Positions 4,973 to 6,779 of a stretch of 6,779 nt of DNA are shown one piece after another. The first letter of the stretch is position 1, and every line of letters begins with the position of its first letter. A model generated the notes under the pieces. The model searched no databases. It was not told the DNA's origin and worked only from the letters and a program-made list of their open reading frames with translations. The stretch lies in the NCBI GenBank assembly GCA_007123695.1, contig SLGN01000153.1:1-6779 (forward strand), written 5' to 3'. The stretch comes from Verrucomicrobiales bacterium (GTDB lineage Bacteria > Verrucomicrobiota > Verrucomicrobiia > Verrucomicrobiales > DEV007). A program made the translations under genes and the position numbers.

Positions 4973-6583
4973 ATGAAACCCGCCGCCGTCACCCTCTTCG
5001 TTGCCGCTTTCTTCGCCTGCGGCCTGATTCTTCCCGCTGCCGAACCCGAGCCGCCGGAGGGCTTCCGAGCCATCTTCAACGGCCGCGATCTGGAGGGCTG
5101 GTACGGGTGGAATCCCCATCGCAGCGCCAAGCTCGACGGCGAGAAGCTCGCGGCGAACCTGGCCGAGCAGCGTGCCGAGTTCCCCGACCACTGGCATGTC
5201 GAGAACGGCGAACTCGTCAACGACGGCACCGGGCCCTATGCCACCACCGAGGAGGAGTTCGGCGATGTCGAGCTGCACATCGAGTACAAGACCGTGCCGG
5301 GGGCCGACAGCGGCATCTATCTGCGGGGCATGCCGCAGGTGCAGATCTGGGATCCGAACCAAGTCTTCGACCCGGCCAAGCCCGACCGCCGTCCCCATCT
5401 CGGCTCGGGCGGTCTCTTCAACAACACCCCGCGCACCCTCGGGCGCGATCCGATCGCCAAGGCCGACCGGCCCTTCGGCGAGTGGAACACCGTTAAAATC
5501 AAGCAGATCGGGGCCCGGACCTGGGTCACCCTGAACGGCGTGCTCGTCGTCGACGGGGCCGCCTTCGAGAACTATCCCGACAAGTCCCAACCCTTTCCGG
5601 AGCGGGGTCCGGTGATGCTCCAGACCCACGGCGGCGAGATCCGGTGGCGCAACCTCTTCGTCCGCGAGATCGACGAAAGGGAGGCGGCACGCTTCCTCGC
5701 GGCGAATCCGCCCCTGCCCGACCCGACCCACTACGACGTCGCCTACGGGCCGCATCCCAAGCAGACGATGCATGTCTGGGTGGCCGAGTCCGACGCTCCG
5801 ACGCCCGTCCTTGTCTACATCCACGGCGGCGGGTGGCGCGGCGGCCATCGTATCAGCGGGCTGAGGCCGCTGCTGCTGCCGCTGCTGGAGCGGGGCGTCT
5901 CGGTCGCCTCGGTCGAATACCGTTTCATCGACGAGGCCATCGCCGACGGAGTCGAGCCGCCGGTGCGGGGCCCGCTCCACGACGCGGCGAGGGCCTTGCA
6001 GCACCTGCGCAGCATGGCGGGCGAGTGGGGCTTGGACAAAGATCGCATCGGAGCTGCGGGCGGTTCGGCCGGGGCCTGCACCTCGCTCTGGCTCGCCTTC
6101 GGCGAGGATCTCGCCGACCCCGCGAGCGAGGATCCCATCGCCCGCGAATCGACCCGTCTCGCCTTTGCCGCCGTCTCCGGCGCCCAGACCACGCTAGATC
6201 CCAAGCAGATGCGGGAATGGACGCCGAACAGCACCTACGGAGGTCACGCCTTCGGCATCTTCGGGGACCGCGCGAAGGGGCTTTCCCCGTTCGAGGAGTT
6301 CCTCGCCCGGCGCGACGAGATCCAGGACTGGATCGCGGAATACTCGCCCTACGCCTTGGTTTCGGAGGGCGATCCTCCGGTCTACCTCCTCTACCGCAGT
6401 CCCCCGGCCCTCGGGCAGGAGGAAAAGGATCCCACCCACAGCGCCAACTTCGGCCTGAAGCTGCGCGAGCGATGTCTCGAGGTGGGCGTGGAGTGCGAAC
6501 TGCACTACCCCGGCGCTTCGGAAGGCGCGGTCGAGTCGGTCCTCGACTACGTTCTCGGCGCCTTCGGGAAGGCGGACGATTGA
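4973..6583 (+). CDS. Secreted DUF1080 (3-keto-disaccharide hydrolase-like) and alpha/beta hydrolase fusion protein
   Basis: 536-residue exported two-domain protein. An N-terminal signal peptide has a hydrophobic stretch at about residues 5-20 and likely signal peptidase I cleavage after PAA (21-23); Cys16 lies in a poor lipobox context. Residues about 30-232 form a DUF1080/concanavalin-like jelly roll with FRAIFNGRDLEGW at its start, DSGIYLRG (112-119), FGEWNTVKI (168-176), VTLNGV and IRWRNLFVREI. This family is linked to hydrolysis of 3-keto-disaccharides and glycan binding. Residues about 252-531 form an alpha/beta hydrolase of the BD-FAE or esterase/lipase type: oxyanion motif HGGGW (284-288), nucleophile elbow GGSAG with Ser365, and candidate acids Glu483, Glu484 and Asp486. 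After Ser365 the only histidines are 425, 489 and 511, and the usual C-terminal His loop reads PGASEGAV, so catalysis is uncertain. A role in polysaccharide or ester breakdown outside the cytoplasm is inferred. There is no clear ribosome-binding site before the ATG. Confidence 0.93.
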   Translation: MKPAAVTLFVAAFFACGLILPAAEPEPPEGFRAIFNGRDLEGWYGWNPHRSAKLDGEKLAANLAEQRAEFPDHWHVENGELVNDGTGPYATTEEEFGDVELHIEYKTVPGADSGIYLRGMPQVQIWDPNQVFDPAKPDRRPHLGSGGLFNNTPRTLGRDPIAKADRPFGEWNTVKIKQIGARTWVTLNGVLVVDGAAFENYPDKSQPFPERGPVMLQTHGGEIRWRNLFVREIDEREAARFLAANPPLPDPTHYDVAYGPHPKQTMHVWVAESDAPTPVLVYIHGGGWRGGHRISGLRPLLLPLLERGVSVASVEYRFIDEAIADGVEPPVRGPLHDAARALQHLRSMAGEWGLDKDRIGAAGGSAGACTSLWLAFGEDLADPASEDPIARESTRLAFAAVSGAQTTLDPKQMREWTPNSTYGGHAFGIFGDRAKGLSPFEEFLARRDEIQDWIAEYSPYALVSEGDPPVYLLYRSPPALGQEEKDPTHSANFGLKLRERCLEVGVECELHYPGASEGAVESVLDYVLGAFGKADD

Positions 6584-6584
6584 G

Positions 6585-6599
6585 CCGACGGTCCGTCGG
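6585..6599 (+). terminator. Palindrome directly after the fusion-gene stop, possible terminator hairpin
   Basis: CCGACG-GTC-CGTCGG is a perfect inverted repeat with 6-bp arms and a 3-nt loop, starting one base after the TGA at 6581-6583. It would fold into a tight hairpin at the end of the transcript. It is followed by GGTTGACA, not a U-tract, so it is at best a non-canonical or Rho-assisted terminator or a 3'-end stabiliser. The arm and loop sizes match those of the palindrome at 313-327. Confidence 0.35.
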
Positions 6600-6704
6600 G
6601 GTTGACAAATCAGGCACTCAGCGCCAAGGGAATCTCGGCGGCGGCCCGGTCCCGCCTTGCAGCCCGGCGATCCCCGCAATCTCCGTTGTCTCCGCTGGGC
6701 CGCT

Positions 6705-6723
6705 CCCTTTACCTTTCGATAAC
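6705..6723 (+). promoter_or_regulatory. Pyrimidine-rich leader immediately before the last gene
   Basis: The bases before the ATG at 6724 read CCCTTTACCTTTCGATAAC. They contain no Shine-Dalgarno-like purine run, so translation may depend on an unstructured, A/T-richer leader. The stretch resembles 4883-4901 upstream of the preceding secreted-protein gene. The rest of the gap (6600-6704) holds an isolated TTGACA (6602-6607) without a matching -10 box 17 bp downstream, and nothing else I can identify. Confidence 0.25.
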
Positions 6724-6779
6724 ATGAAGCGCTTTGTCTTGCTATTCGTTTTTCTCGCCACGGCTGGTTTGCCGCGTTC
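6724..6779 (+). CDS. 5' end of a gene for an exported protein (partial, signal peptide only)
   Basis: ATG at 6724 opens a frame with no stop to the window edge. The 18 complete codons give MKRFVLLFVFLATAGLPR: two positive residues followed by a hydrophobic core of about 13 residues, the form of a bacterial signal peptide. Nothing of the mature protein is visible, so no function can be given. It follows the secreted fusion gene by 140 bp on the same strand and may belong to the same exported-enzyme cluster. The short length limits certainty. Confidence 0.6.
   Translation, partial: MKRFVLLFVFLATAGLPR

Noticed and set aside
3871..6004. Long minus-strand open frames opposite the second SPFH gene and the fusion gene (3871-5229, 4937-6004).
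   Set aside because: They are antisense shadows of genes with clear domains; their products show no recognisable fold and end wherever the opposing codon pattern breaks.
6602..6607. A consensus -35 box, TTGACA, upstream of the last gene.
   Set aside because: Nothing like TATAAT occurs 16-18 bp downstream (the bases there are CAAGGG), so a sigma-70 promoter is not supported.
2089..6614. The 9-mer CAAATCAGG occurs in two intergenic regions (2089-2097 and 6606-6614).
   Set aside because: The flanks do not match and one shared 9-mer between distant gaps in a 6.8-kb window is within chance.

Overview
The window is GC-rich, densely coding bacterial DNA. No 16S or taxonomic marker is present. A secreted DUF1080 (3-keto-disaccharide hydrolase-like) protein fused to an alpha/beta hydrolase is a gene type common in Verrucomicrobiota and Planctomycetota. 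Together with weak Shine-Dalgarno signals before several genes, it makes a member of the PVC group, most likely Verrucomicrobiota, my best guess. This is an inference, not a proof.

Layout. (a) 1-275, plus strand: the 3' end of an unrecognised gene with a charged, probably helical C-terminus. (b) 327-2053, minus strand: a two-gene unit, an aldo/keto reductase followed by a PHP-family histidinol-phosphatase. (c) 2054-2221: a divergent promoter region with small inverted repeats and a 9-bp direct repeat. (d) 2222-2773, plus strand: peptide deformylase (def). (e) 2774-2836: two imperfect tandem copies of a roughly 31-bp GC-rich, hairpin-capable repeat directly after the def stop. (f) 2924-4866, plus strand: two different membrane-anchored SPFH/Band 7 proteins whose genes overlap by an ATGA junction. 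(g) 4973-6583, plus strand: the secreted DUF1080-alpha/beta hydrolase fusion. (h) 6724 to the window end, plus strand: the first 18 codons of another exported protein.

How the genes fit together. The AKR and PHP genes are probably co-transcribed. The PHP protein has the class III histidinol-phosphatase motifs, but no other histidine biosynthesis gene is nearby. Deformylase is housekeeping. The two SPFH proteins are almost certainly translated together and probably form a hetero-oligomeric membrane assembly; no FtsH or NfeD-type protease lies beside them. The fusion protein probably works outside the cytoplasm on carbohydrate or esterified polysaccharide.

There is no mobile element, CRISPR array, phage or toxin-antitoxin module, and no clear new multi-gene system. 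The points most worth checking are the SPFH pair, the hydrolase half of the fusion (nucleophile elbow present, usual catalytic histidine not visible), the tandem repeat after def, and the uncertain start of the PHP gene.
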